A DNA stretch of 64,000 nt from Peronospora farinosa (GCA_947646735.1 CANTFK010000195.1:1-64000), one strand, 5' to 3'; positions 25,147 to 35,685 are shown, counted from the stretch's first letter. The notes: generated by a model from the sequence alone, not told the origin. Numbers and translations: made by a program.

Positions 25147-25633
25147 ACGTTTAGCCATTCGACACCATCCGCCACATAAAAAGGCGCAATACACACCCTT
25201 CTGCACCCTTTACCGATTACTCACTTTCATTACCCCCACCAGTCCTCATTGCCAGCCGCTCATACCCCTTGTACCCACCAAATACCTCTACCGGCTCATT
25301 TTCTCACTTGGAGGCGACGATCCCGTTACCCTCACAGGTCTTGCGAGTTGTTTTGTGAGCCTGCGTCATCGGTGTTGCAGACTCTACTACGGGACCTCTT
25401 TGAAACTTGCGATTTGACAACGTCGTCTGGGTGCCTAGATTGGCCAGCATGGATGCGTGTTCACGAAGGCTCCACAACGGTAGGCTTCACAACGGTAGGC
25501 TCCACAACGCCAACGGCCACTGGCAAACTCAGTCGCGAAGCGTCGAGCCAGCGCATGCATACACAAGTGGTAGGATGCGTACCGCAATGGCCGCCGCCGA
25601 CACGAAAGAGAGAGACAAAAGGAGTAAAGGACA

Positions 25634-25706
25634 TATCAGAGGAGGGGATCGAACCCTCGATCTCGAGCGTGTGAAGCTCGCGTCCTAACCACTAGACGAC
25701 ACTGAC
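25634..25706 (-). tRNA. tRNA-Val(CAC), unit 47
   Basis: Identical tRNA, 560 bp from unit 46. Motif x3, one with GGCTTC. Confidence 0.82.
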
Positions 25707-26193
25707 ACGTTTAGCCATTCGACACCATCCGCCACATAAAAAGGCGCAATACACACCCTTCTGCACCCTTTACCGATTACTCACTTTCATTACCCCCACC
25801 AGTCCTCATTGCCAGCCGCTCATACCCCTTGTACCCACCAAATACCTCTACCGGCTCATTTTCTCACTTGGAGGCGACGATCCCGTTACCCTCACAGGTC
25901 TTGCGAGTTGTTTTGTGAGCCTGCGTCATCGGTGTTGCAGACTCTACTACGGGACCTCTTTGAAACTTGCGATTTGACAACGTCGTCTGGGTGCCTAGAT
26001 TGGCCAGCATGGATGCGTGTTCACGAAGGCTCCACAACGGTAGGCTCCACAACGGTAGGCTCCACAACGCCAACGGCCACTGGCAAACTCAGTCGCGAAG
26101 CGTCGAGCCAGCGCATGCATACACAAGTGGTAGGATGCGTACCGCAATGGCCGCCGCCGACACGAAAGAGAGAGACAAAAGGAGTAAAGGACA

Positions 26194-26266
26194 TATCAGA
26201 GGAGGGGATCGAACCCTCGATCTCGAGCGTGTGAAGCTCGCGTCCTAACCACTAGACGACACTGAC
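26194..26266 (-). tRNA. tRNA-Val(CAC), unit 48
   Basis: Identical tRNA. Motif x3, all canonical. Confidence 0.82.
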
Positions 26267-26753
26267 ACGTTTAGCCATTCGACACCATCCGCCACATAAA
26301 AAGGCGCAATACACACCCTTCTGCACCCTTTACCGATTACTCACTTTCATTACCCCCACCAGTCCTCATTGCCAGCCGCTCATACCCCTTGTACCCACCA
26401 AATACCTCTACCGGCTCATTTTCTCACTTGGAGGCGACGATCCCGTTACCCTCACAGGTCTTGCGAGTTGTTTTGTGAGCCTGCGTCATCGGTGTTGCAG
26501 ACTCTACTACGGGACCTCTTTGAAACTTGAGACTTGACAACGTCGTCTGGGTGCCTAGATTGGCCAGCATGGATGCGTGTTCACGAAGGCTCCACAACGG
26601 TAGGCTCCACAACGGTAGGCTCCACAACGCCAACGGCCACTGGCAAACTCAGTCGCGAAGCGTCGAGCCAGCGCATGCATACACAAGTGGTAGGATGCGT
26701 ACCGCAATGGCCGCCGCCGACACGAAAGAGAGAGACAAAAGGAGTAAAGGAGA

Positions 26754-26826
26754 TATCAGAGGAGGGGATCGAACCCTCGATCTCGAGCGTGTGAAGCTCG
26801 CGTCCTAACCACTAGACGACACTGAC
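26754..26826 (-). tRNA. tRNA-Val(CAC), unit 49
   Basis: Identical tRNA. Motif x3; marker AACTTGAGACTTGAC. Confidence 0.82.
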
Positions 26827-27313
26827 ACGTTTAGCCATTCGACACCATCCGCCACATAAAAAGGCGCAATACACACCCTTCTGCACCCTTTACCGATTAC
26901 TCACTTTCATTACCCCCACCAGTCCTCATTGCCAGCCGCTCATACCCCTTGTACCCACCAAATACCTCTACCGGCTCATTTTCTCACTTGGAGGCGACGA
27001 TCCCGTTACCCTCACAGGTCTTGCGAGTTGTTTTGTGAGCCTGCGTCATCGGTGTTGCAGACTCTACTACGGGACCTCTTTGAAACTTTCGATTTGACAA
27101 CGTCGTCTGGGTGCCTAGATTGGCCAGCATGGATGCGTGTTCACGAAGACTCCACAACGGTAGGCTCCACAACGGTAGGCTCCACAACGCCAACGGCCAC
27201 TGGCAAACTCAGTCGCGAAGCGTCGAGCCAGCGCATGCATACACAAGTGGTAGGATGCGTACCGCAATGGCCGCCGCCGACACGAAAGAGAGAGACAAAA
27301 GGAGTAAAGGAGA

Positions 27314-27386
27314 TATCAGAGGAGGGGATCGAACCCTCGATCTCGAGCGTGTGAAGCTCGCGTCCTAACCACTAGACGACACTGAC
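27314..27386 (-). tRNA. tRNA-Val(CAC), unit 50
   Basis: Identical tRNA. Motif x3, the first reading GACTCC. Confidence 0.82.
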
Positions 27387-27871
27387 ACGTTTAGCCATTC
27401 GACACCATCCGCCACATAAAAAGGCGCAATACACACCCTTCTGCACCCTTTACCGATTACTCACTTTCATTAACCCCACCAGTCCTCATTGCCAGCCGCT
27501 CATACCCCTTGTACCCACCAAATACCTCTACCGGCTCATTTTCTCACTTGGAGGCGACGATCCCGTTACCCTCACAGGTCTTGCGAGTTGTTTTGTGAGC
27601 CTGCGTCATCGGTGTTGCAGACTCTACTACGGGACCTCTTTGAAACTTGCGATTTGACAACGTCGTCTGGGTGCCTAGATTGGCCAGCATGGATGCGTGT
27701 TCACGAAGGCTCCACAACGGTAGGCTCACAAGGTAGGCTCCACAACGCCAACGGCCACTGGCAAACTCAGTCGCGAAGCGTCGAGCCAGCGCATGCATAC
27801 ACAAGTGGTAGGATGCGTACCGCAATGGCCGCCGCCGACACGAAAGAGAGAGACAAAAGGAGTAAAGGAGA

Positions 27872-27944
27872 TATCAGAGGAGGGGATCGAACCCTCGATC
27901 TCGAGCGTGTGAAGCTCGCGTCCTAACCACTAGACGACACTGAC
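27872..27944 (-). tRNA. tRNA-Val(CAC), unit 51
   Basis: Identical tRNA. The minisatellite has a shortened middle motif (GGCTCACAAGGTA). Confidence 0.82.
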
Positions 27945-28432
27945 ACGTTTAGCCATTCGACACCATCCGCCACATAAAAAGGCGCAATACACACCCTTCT
28001 GCACCCTTTACCGATTACTCACTTTCATTACCCCCACCAGTCCTCATTGCCAGCCGCTCATACCCCTTGTACCCACCAAATACCTCTACCGGCTCATTTT
28101 CTCACTTGGAGGCGACGATCCCGTTACCCTCACAGGTCTTGCGAGTTGTTTTGTGAGCCTGCGTCATCGGTGTTGCAGACTCTACTACGGGACCTCTTTG
28201 AAACTTGAGATTTGACAACGTCGTCTGGGTGCCTAGATTGGCCAGCATGGATGCGTGTTCACGAAGACTCCACAACGGTAGGCTTCACAACGGTAGTCTC
28301 CACAACGCCAACGGCCACTGGCAAACTCAGTCCGCGAAGCGTCGAGCCAGCGCATGCATACACAAGTGGTAGGATGCGTACCGCAATGGCCGCCGCCGAC
28401 ACGAAAGAGAGAGACAAAAGGAGTAAAGGACA

Positions 28433-28505
28433 TATCAGAGGAGGGGATCGAACCCTCGATCTCGAGCGTGTGAAGCTCGCGTCCTAACCACTAGACGACA
28501 CTGAC
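28433..28505 (-). tRNA. tRNA-Val(CAC), unit 52
   Basis: Identical tRNA. Inserted C in CTCAGTCCGCG; 5' spacer TTTTGCC. Confidence 0.82.
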
Positions 28506-28993
28506 ACGTTTTGCCATTCGACACCATCCGCCACATAAAAAGGCGCAATACACACCCTTCTGCACCCTTTACCGATTACTCACTTTCATCAACCCCACCG
28601 GTCCTCATTGCCAGCCGCTCATACCCCTTGTACCCACCAAATACCTCTACCGGCTCATTTTCTCACTTGGAGGCGACGATCCCGTTACCCTCACAGGTCT
28701 TGCGAGTTGTTTTGTGAGCCTGCGTCATCGGTGTTGCAGACTCTGCTACGGGACCTCTTTGAAACTTGCGATTTGACAACGTCGTCTGGGTGCCTAGATT
28801 GGCCAGCATGGATGCGTGTTCACGAAGGCTCCACAACGGTAGGCTTCACAACGGTAGTCTCCACAACGCCAACGGCCACTGGCAAACTCAGTCCGCGAAG
28901 CGTCGAGCCAGCGCATGCATACACAAGTGGTAGGATGCGTACCGCAATGGCCGCCGCCGACACGAAAGAGTGAGACAAAAGGAGTAAAGGAGA

Positions 28994-29066
28994 TATCAGA
29001 GGAGTGGATCGAACCCTCGATCTCGAGCGTGTGAAGCTCGCGTCCTAACCACTAGACGACACTGAC
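28994..29066 (-). tRNA. tRNA-Val(CAC) with T-stem mismatch, unit 53
   Basis: One substitution changes the 3' half of the T stem from CCCTC to CACTC, opposing GAGGG with one mismatch and altering the end of the B box (GGTTCGATCCA). Transcription and folding may be weakened. Everything else matches unit 1. Confidence 0.6.
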
Positions 29067-29553
29067 ACGTTTAGCCATTCGACACCATCCGCCACATAAA
29101 AAGGCGCAATACACACCCTTCTGCACCCTTTACCGATTACTCACTTTCATCAACCCCACCGGTCCTCATTGCCACCCGCTCATACCCCTTGTACCCACCA
29201 AATACGTCTACCGGCTCATTTTCTCACTTGGAGACGACGATCCCGTTACCCTCACAGGTCTTGCGAGTTGTTTCGTGAGCCTGCGTCGTCGGTGTTGCAG
29301 ACTCTGCTACGGGACCTCTTTGAAACTTGAGACTTGACAACGTCGTCTGGGTGCCTAGATTGGCCAGCATGGATGCGTGTTCACGAAGGCTCCACAACGG
29401 TAGGCTCCACAACGGTAGGCTCCACAACGCCAACGGCCACTGGCAAACTCAGTCGCGAAGCGTCGAGCCAGCGCATGCATACACAAGTGGTAGGATGCGT
29501 ACCGCAATGGCCGCCGCCGACACGAAAGAGTGAGACAAAAGGAGTAAAGGAGA

Positions 29554-29626
29554 TATCAGAGGAGGGGATCGAACCCTCGATCTCGAGCGTGTGAAGCTCG
29601 CGTCCTAACCACTAGACGACACTGAC
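29554..29626 (-). tRNA. tRNA-Val(CAC), unit 54
   Basis: Identical tRNA. Its unit is the most diverged elsewhere: GCCACCCGCTC, ATACGTC, GGAGACGAC and CGTCGTCGG changes. Confidence 0.82.
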
Positions 29627-30113
29627 ACGTTTAGCCATTCGACACCATCCGCCACATAAAAAGGCGCAATACACACCCTTCTGCACCCTTTACCGATTAC
29701 TCACTTTCATCAACCCCACCAGTCCTCATTGCCACCCGCTCATACCGCTCGTACCCACCAAATACCTCTACCGGCTCATTTTCTCACTTGGAGGCGACGA
29801 TCCCGTTACCCTCACAGGTCTTGCGAGTTGTTTTGTGAGCCTGCGTCGTCGGTGTTGCAGACTCTACTACGGGACCTCTTTGAAACTTGCGATTTGACAA
29901 CGTCGTCTGGGTGCCTAGATTGGCCAGCATGGATGCGTGTTCACGAAGGCTCCACAACGGTAGGCTCCACAACAGTAGTCTCCACAACGCCAACGGCCAC
30001 TGGCAAACTCAGTCGCGAAGCGTCGAGCCAGCGCATGCATACACAAGTGGTAGGATGCGTACCGCAATGGCCGCCGCCGACACGAAAGAGAGAGACAAAA
30101 GGAGTAAAGGAGA

Positions 30114-30186
30114 TATCAGAGGAGGGGATCGAACCCTCGATCTCGAGCGTGTGAAGCTCGCGTCCTAACCACTAGACGACACTGAC
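30114..30186 (-). tRNA. tRNA-Val(CAC), unit 55
   Basis: Identical tRNA. Unit has CATACCGCTCGTACC in place of CATACCCCTTGTACC. Confidence 0.82.
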
Positions 30187-30673
30187 ACGTTTAGCCATTC
30201 GACACCATCCGCCACATAAAAAGGCGCAATACACACCCTTCTGCACCCTTTACCGATTACTCACTTTCATCAACCCCACCAGTCCTCATTGCCAGCCGCT
30301 CATACCGCTCGTACCCACCAAATACCTCTACCGGCTCATTTTCTCACTTGGAGGCGACGATCCCGTTACCCTCACAGGTCTTGCGAGTTGTTTTGTGAGC
30401 CTGCGTCATCGGTGTTGCAGACTCTACTACGGGACCTCTTTGAAACTTTCGATTTGACAACGTCGTCTGGGTGCCTAGATTGGCCAGCATGGATGCGTGT
30501 TCACGAAGGCTCCACAACGGTAGGCTTCACAACGGTAGGCTCCACAACGCCAACGGCCACTGGCAAACTCAGTCGCGAAGCGTCGAGCCAGCGCATGCAT
30601 ACACAAGTGGTAGGATGCGTACCGCAATGGCCGCCGCCGACACGAAAGAGAGAGACAAAAGGAGTAAAGGAGA

Positions 30674-30746
30674 TATCAGAGGAGGGGATCGAACCCTCGA
30701 TCTCGAGCGTGTGAAGCTCGCGTCCTAACCACTAGACGACACTGAC
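30674..30746 (-). tRNA. tRNA-Val(CAC), unit 56
   Basis: Identical tRNA. Shares the CGCTCGTACC marker with unit 55; 5' spacer returns to TTTCAGCC. Confidence 0.82.
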
Positions 30747-31234
30747 ACGTTTCAGCCATTCGACACCATCCGCCACATAAAAAGGCGCAATACACACCCT
30801 TCTGCACCCTTTACCGATTACTCACTTTCATTACCCCCACCAGTCCTCATTGCCAGCCGCTCATACCGCTTGTACCCACCAAATACCTCTACCGGCTCAT
30901 TTTCTCACTTGGAGGCGACGATCCCGTTACCCTCACAGGTCTTGCGAGTTGTTTTGTGAGCCTGCGTCATCGGTGTTGCAGACTCTACTACGGGACCTCT
31001 TTGAAACTTTCGATTTGACAACGTCGTCTGGGTGCCTAGATTGGCCAGCATGGATGCGTGTTCACGAAGGCTCCACAACGGTAGGCTCCACAACGGTAGG
31101 CTCCACAACGCCAACGGCCACTGGCAAACTCAGTCGCGAAGCGTCGAGCCAGCGCATGCATACACAAGTGGTAGGATGCGTACCGCAATGGCCGCCGCCG
31201 ACACGAAAGAGAGAGACAAAAGGAGTAAAGGAGA

Positions 31235-31307
31235 TATCAGAGGAGGGGATCGAACCCTCGATCTCGAGCGTGTGAAGCTCGCGTCCTAACCACTAGACGA
31301 CACTGAC
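31235..31307 (-). tRNA. tRNA-Val(CAC), unit 57
   Basis: Identical tRNA. Motif x3; 5' spacer TTTCACC. Confidence 0.82.
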
Positions 31308-31779
31308 ACGTTTCACCATTCGACACCATCCGCCACATAAAAAGGCGCAATACACACCCTTCTGCACCCTTTACCGATTACTCACTTTCATTACCCCCAC
31401 CAGTCCTCATTGCCAGCCGCTCATACCCCTTGTACCCACCAAATACCTCTACCGGCTCATTTTCTCACTTGGAGGCGACGATCCCGTTACCCTCACAGGT
31501 CTTGCGAGTTGTTTCGTGAGCCTGCGTCATCGGTGTTGCAGACTCTACTACGGGACCTCTTTGAAACTTTCGATTTGACAACGTCGTCTGGGTGCCTAGA
31601 TTGGCCAGCATGGATGCGTGTTCACGAAGGCTCCACAACGGTAGGCTCCACAACGCCAACGGCCACTGGCAAACTCAGTCACGAAGCGTCGAGCCAGCGC
31701 ATGCATACACAAGTGGTAGGATGCGTACCGCAATGGCCGCCGCCGACACGAAAGAGAGAGACAAAAGGAGTAAAGGAGA

Positions 31780-31852
31780 TATCAGAGGAGGGGATCGAAC
31801 CCTCGATCTCGAGCGTGTGAAGCTCGCGTCCTAACCACTAGACGACACTGAC
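31780..31852 (-). tRNA. tRNA-Val(CAC), unit 58
   Basis: Identical tRNA. Motif x2; private CAGTCACGAAGC change. Confidence 0.82.
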
Positions 31853-32329
31853 ACGTTTAGCCATTCGACACCATCCGCCACATAAAAAGGCGCAATACAC
31901 ACCCTTCTGCACCCTTTACCGATTACTCACTTTCACTATCCCCACCAGTCCTCATTGCCAGCCGCTCATACCCCTTGTACCCACCAAATACCTCTACCGG
32001 CTCATTTTCTCACTTGGAGGCGACGATCCCGTTACCCTCACAGGTCTTGCGAGTTGTTTTGTGAGCCTGCGTCATCGGTGTTGCAGACTCTACTACGGGA
32101 CCTCTTTGAAACCTTCGATTTGACAACGTGCTAGATTGGCCAGCATGGATGCGTGTTCACGAAGGCTCCACAACGGTAGGCTCCACAACGGTAGGCTCCA
32201 CAACGCCAACGGCCACTGGCAAACTCAGTCGCGAAGCGTCGAGCCAGCGCATGCATACACAAGTGGTAAGATGCGTACCGCAATGGCCGCCGCCGACACG
32301 AAAGAGAGATACAAAAGGAGTAAAGGACA

Positions 32330-32402
32330 TATCAGAGGAGGGGATCGAACCCTCGATCTCGAGCGTGTGAAGCTCGCGTCCTAACCACTAGACGACACTG
32401 AC
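32330..32402 (-). tRNA. tRNA-Val(CAC), unit 59
   Basis: Identical tRNA. Motif x3; private hotspot allele CGTGCTAG; GAGATACAAAAGG as in unit 33. Confidence 0.82.
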
Positions 32403-32723
32403 ACGTTTAGCCATTCGACACCATCCGCCACATAAAAAGGCGCAATACACACCCTTCTGCACCCTTTACCGATTACTCACTTTCATTACCCCCACCAGTC
32501 CTCATTGCCAGCCGCTCATACCCCTTGTACCCACCAAATACCTCTACCGGCTCATTTTCTCACTTGGAGGCGACGATCCCGTTACCCTCACAGGTCTTGC
32601 GAGTTGTTTTGTGAGCCTGCGTCATCGGTGTTGCAGACTCTACTACGGGACCTCTTTGAAACTTTCGATTTGACAACGTCGTCTGGGTGTCTAGATTGGC
32701 CAGCATGGATGCGTGTTCACGAA

Positions 32724-32839
32724 GGCTCCACAACGGTAGGCTCCACAACGGTAGGCTCCACAACGGTAGGCTCCACAACGGTAGGCTCCACAACGGTAGG
32801 CTCCACAACGGTAGGCTCCACAACGGTAGGCTCCACAAC
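32724..32839. repeat. Longest 15-bp minisatellite (unit 60)
   Basis: Seven perfect GGCTCCACAACGGTA motifs followed by a partial eighth. The same minisatellite lies at the matching place in every other unit, with 2-6 copies. Confidence 0.95.
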
Positions 32840-32964
32840 ACCAACGGCCACTGGCAAACTCAGTCGCGAAGCGTCGAGCCAGCGCATGCATACACAAGTG
32901 GTAGGATGCGTACCGCAATGGCCGCCGCCGACACGAAAGAGTGAGACAAAAGGAGTAAAGGAGA

Positions 32965-33037
32965 TATCAGAGGAGGGGATCGAACCCTCGATCTCGAGCG
33001 TGTGAAGCTCGCGTCCTAACCACTAGACGACACTGAC
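32965..33037 (-). tRNA. tRNA-Val(CAC), unit 60 (array end)
   Basis: Identical tRNA and the last of the array, 635 bp from unit 59 because its minisatellite is expanded to 8 motifs. About 90 bp of 5' flank remain before the array ends. Confidence 0.82.
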
Positions 33038-33486
33038 ACGTTTAGCCATTCGACACCATCCGCCACATAAAAAGGCGCAATACACACCCTTCTGCACCCT
33101 TTATCGATTATTCACTTTCACTATCCCCCATTTACATGGTCGAACGAACGACGATTCTGATAACAAATAGCGCCATGGCAAGCGGGGCTTTGTTGAGCTC
33201 GACCGGCATCGTCGAAAAATTAAGCTATTTGGAGGTTTAAAAGCAAAAGAAGGATGGAGGAGCTTGCAAAACCTTCATCAGGGACGGATCAGATGCCAGA
33301 AATATTGGTCGGTTGAGGGTTGCTTTAACATACAGTAAATTATTCTGGTTATCTCCACTGGCACCATCTCAAAAAGTTGCAGAAAATCCGTACTTTTTCA
33401 CAACATCAGATATAAATATGTGTTTGGGGTTTGGCTATTATAGCTAGCAATTTGCTCGCAGCTCAATTTACTATACCATATTCTGA

Positions 33487-33533
33487 ATTGCGCATTTTTT
33501 GTGGTGAATGGTGTCGAAGGGTGAAACGTGTCT
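33487..33533 (+). repeat. Inverted, diverged relic of the tRNA 5' flank
   Basis: The plus strand here (ATTGCGCATTTTTTGTGG onward, through GATGGTGTCGAA-like and GTGAAACGTGTC-like stretches) matches the minus-strand 5' flank of the array tRNA over about 45 nt with a few substitutions and small gaps. Similarity stops where the tRNA would begin, and the next bases do not fold into a tRNA. It is the remnant of an older unit in opposite orientation, or an independently retained promoter-like block. Confidence 0.6.
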
Positions 33534-34468
33534 GTGTGAGTCAAGGCAGCCCGACACATTGTCGAGAGAGCCATGACCTGAACGCTGAGAAAAGGCAGGC
33601 GATCTAGAAGCGTCTGCGATTGATGAGTTGAGATCTGGAACTTCAGATTGTCCAGGAAACGTGATCAGAGAATTAGTCGATAGAGATACCGGATCGATCG
33701 AGATCAGGGACGTAATTGTCGATAAAGGCCGATTAACAGCTGCGACCAACTGATCGTTTAGATCATGTGATGGCGTGGTTTCTCAAAATTGTATGATGAG
33801 ATCCCAAATTACTACTGTGCCGGACTGCCGACTGTTGGAGGGGGTATCCCGATGCCGCGTATGGACCTTCGTCTCACCTTGTGTATTCGTCGGCTGGCGG
33901 GTTGCACTCTTCGGAAGACTTGGTGAAGATGTAGACGTCTGCCTTGAGGGAGGTAGACCTGGAGGGCCTCAAGTGGATATGCTTCACTCGGTGGGCCGGT
34001 AGGTGGCCACTCGATCGACCTTGTCGAGAGTGGACTTAAAGCCAAATTCTTCAAGGAGCTTATCCCCGGCCTTTTCCTTCTTGTTTCAGGGGTATCAACC
34101 ACCTGACCTTTACGTCGCTACCGGACCTTGAGGTGAGGGAGACCGCTTAGGATAGCGGGTCTTGTGGGGTGTTGCTACTCGAACGAGCTCATGGGCCATA
34201 TATATTCTGGAGCTCTATTTTCGTACTCGAGCTCAACCACGGAACTGTCTTTAACGAAGGGGCCAAAATGTATCTCTTCCCAGAACAGGTGATAGCTTAG
34301 AGCAAGCTCTTTTTGGGCGACGAAGACGTGCCACGTAGATCACAAATTGAGTATATACCTATCCTTTTAACTACTTTACTCTATCCTTGCCTAAAACTAT
34401 GATTCCTTGCGTCGACTGGTCTGATTCTTGTGTTAACTGGTCAGGAGTGGCTAAACCCCGAGGGACAC

Positions 34469-34552
34469 GAGTCGATCAATGGGCGACCGGGTCTACCGAC
34501 GGGGGGCCGAGTTCGACTGACGAGGGACCCAGGTCTACCGATGAGGGACCGG
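34469..34552. repeat. Imperfect 21-bp tandem repeat, about 4 units
   Basis: Units of the form GGTCTACCGA-GAGGGACC-GG repeat at 34490, 34511 and 34532, with a weaker unit at 34469. If translated on plus they give a Ser-Thr-Asp-Glu-Gly-Pro repeat, but no start or flanking domain supports a protein. Confidence 0.6.
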
Positions 34553-35071
34553 GCCTTCCAAAGGGAACCATGGTCGGCTCCCTTCGGTACCGGTTAACCA
34601 ATACCCTGATACTGATTTCTCTTTTGTGGGTCCTGCAGATTGTTCTCCGCCACCGGTCGCTTCCCCTCAAGGCCCCTGTCTCTCTGGTCTCTTTTCTCTG
34701 ACACTCCGTATTAAACTGGCTTCTAGGGTCTTCATATCTAAAACAAGCACTTCACCACAATCATCAGTCGAATTGGAGGATATCGATATTAGCGTAGCGT
34801 CTAGAAGAGACATCGACATTGCAATACGGGAATCAGGAAGAGTTAAGCTCAAGATACAGCACTGTATACCGAATATTAGCGCAGGGGGCGGCTGTGGCAA
34901 AGTCGATCGATGAATATTATAAAAGATCGATGATAGAAGTACCGTTGACCAAAGATAGGATATCGATCGGCCAATTGGCCGTACAAAAGCGAATGACGAA
35001 TGAAGAAGGTATCGAACAACGATGAGAATACGGACCGAAACATTATTGAGGTAGACCCCATACGTACCACA

Positions 35072-35675
35072 TGTAACGGGCTAAAAGTTACACGGTTCGT
35101 TAAGTATCGAATATTTAACGGGCAGGCATAAATAGGTACGAGGCACCTTAGGCCTTCCACTTGGGTGTGGCACATCAATGTGACCCAACCTCGTGAATGT
35201 GATATCCATGGATGGATTTACATTCAACGAGGATGACGCTAGTTGGGACTGGGAGTCATGGTGACGCTTCAAACAGACGTCACTTGCGAGCTTAGATAAA
35301 TATTTTAAGCTCGCACGTAAGGATACGTTTCTAAAGAGACGCGTATCCAATCTTTGCATAATCAACCAATCAGTAGTTAAATTTAAATTTAGCTAAATTC
35401 TATTGAATATGAGTCAGTTTTGAATCTACTAAACATCGCACACTGCGCACGAGAAGCTGAATAAGCTTCAGCGTGTCATAAGTGTAGCTCTTGTCTTAGC
35501 AGTTCGTTGCGCGGCTCGCTTCAAAGCGACCGGCAACGGTTGGTACAGCGCTTTTAGCGCCGACCAACACCACCACCACCGCACGAGTGAGGCAAGACGG
35601 TCGAACCGCTTCCTCAAGCTGCTTGAAGGGGTGCCTGCGTAGTACTGGCAGCTTCTATAAAAGCGCCCGTCTATA
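35072..35675 (+). repeat. 5' LTR of element 1
   Basis: Starts TGTAACGGGC and matches the 3' LTR at 42369. The two are almost identical for about 400 bp. They then differ in a block of about 45 bp (near 35497-35545) and in the last ~20 bp (CGTCTATA against CGTCTACA). The right edge is placed by comparison with element 2 and by the primer binding site that follows. Confidence 0.85.
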
Positions 35676-35677
35676 CT

Positions 35678-35685
35678 TGGTAGCA
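35678..35685 (+). other. Primer binding site, element 1
   Basis: TGGTAGCA lies just inside the 5' LTR and is complementary to the 3' end of eukaryotic initiator tRNA-Met (TGCTACCA). Only 8 bases match, so the primer identity is tentative. Confidence 0.55.

Larger units (their letters stand above)
1..33128 (-). repeat. Tandem array of tRNA-Val(CAC) units (60 tRNA copies)
   Basis: A head-to-tail satellite-like array whose unit is 534-635 bp and contains one minus-strand tRNA. The array begins before the window and stops abruptly at about 33128, where a unit breaks off into unrelated sequence. Units are nearly identical over most of their length. They differ in the number of a 15-bp motif (GGCTCCACAACGGTA), in an indel hotspot just left of it, and in a few single-base markers, such as the base two positions 3' of the tRNA and the spacer 5' of the tRNA (TTTCAGCC, TTTCACC, TTTAGCC or TTTTGCC). 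Markers run in blocks of neighbouring units, which suggests local homogenisation by unequal exchange or conversion. The last unit carries extra point changes near its right end, as expected at an array edge. Long open frames of 137-166 codons recur on the plus strand, but they run across the tRNA antisense and lack ATG starts, so I do not treat them as genes. Confidence 0.97.
33129..35071. other. Spacer between tRNA array and retrotransposons, no gene recognised
   Basis: Open frames here are under 105 codons, overlap on both strands and mostly lack ATG starts. I recognise no domain. Frames around 33775-34130 and 34626-35025 look like fragments broken by frameshifts and could be old transposon debris, but no diagnostic motif is visible. 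The segment also holds the inverted flank relic at 33487 and the 21-bp repeat at 34469. Confidence 0.5.

Noticed and set aside
289..33005. Recurrent 137-166 codon open frames on plus in every array unit
   Set aside because: They start at TTG, not ATG. They run antisense through the tRNA, shift frame between units with indels, and carry the minisatellite as a pseudo-repeat (VGSTT or HNGRL depending on frame). Similar frames exist on the other strand.
1..33128. CRISPR-like repeat array
   Set aside because: Units are over 500 bp and near identical throughout, with no short repeat plus unique spacer pattern, in a eukaryotic context.
1..33128. 5S rRNA or other RNA gene in each unit besides the tRNA
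   Set aside because: I looked for a second A-box/B-box pair and for 5S-like sequence on both strands and found none.
33775..34102. Overlapping 75- and 96-codon frames on both strands
   Set aside because: Low-complexity translations, no domain, and mutually overlapping. At most transposon debris.
34387..34701. 104-codon frame with STDEGP repeats
   Set aside because: No ATG, and the repetition is explained by the 21-bp DNA repeat. Its hydrophobic end is not enough to call a membrane protein.
35081..35365. 94-codon minus frame also found at 42378-42662
   Set aside because: It lies within the two LTR copies of element 1 and is repeated because the LTRs are, not because it codes.
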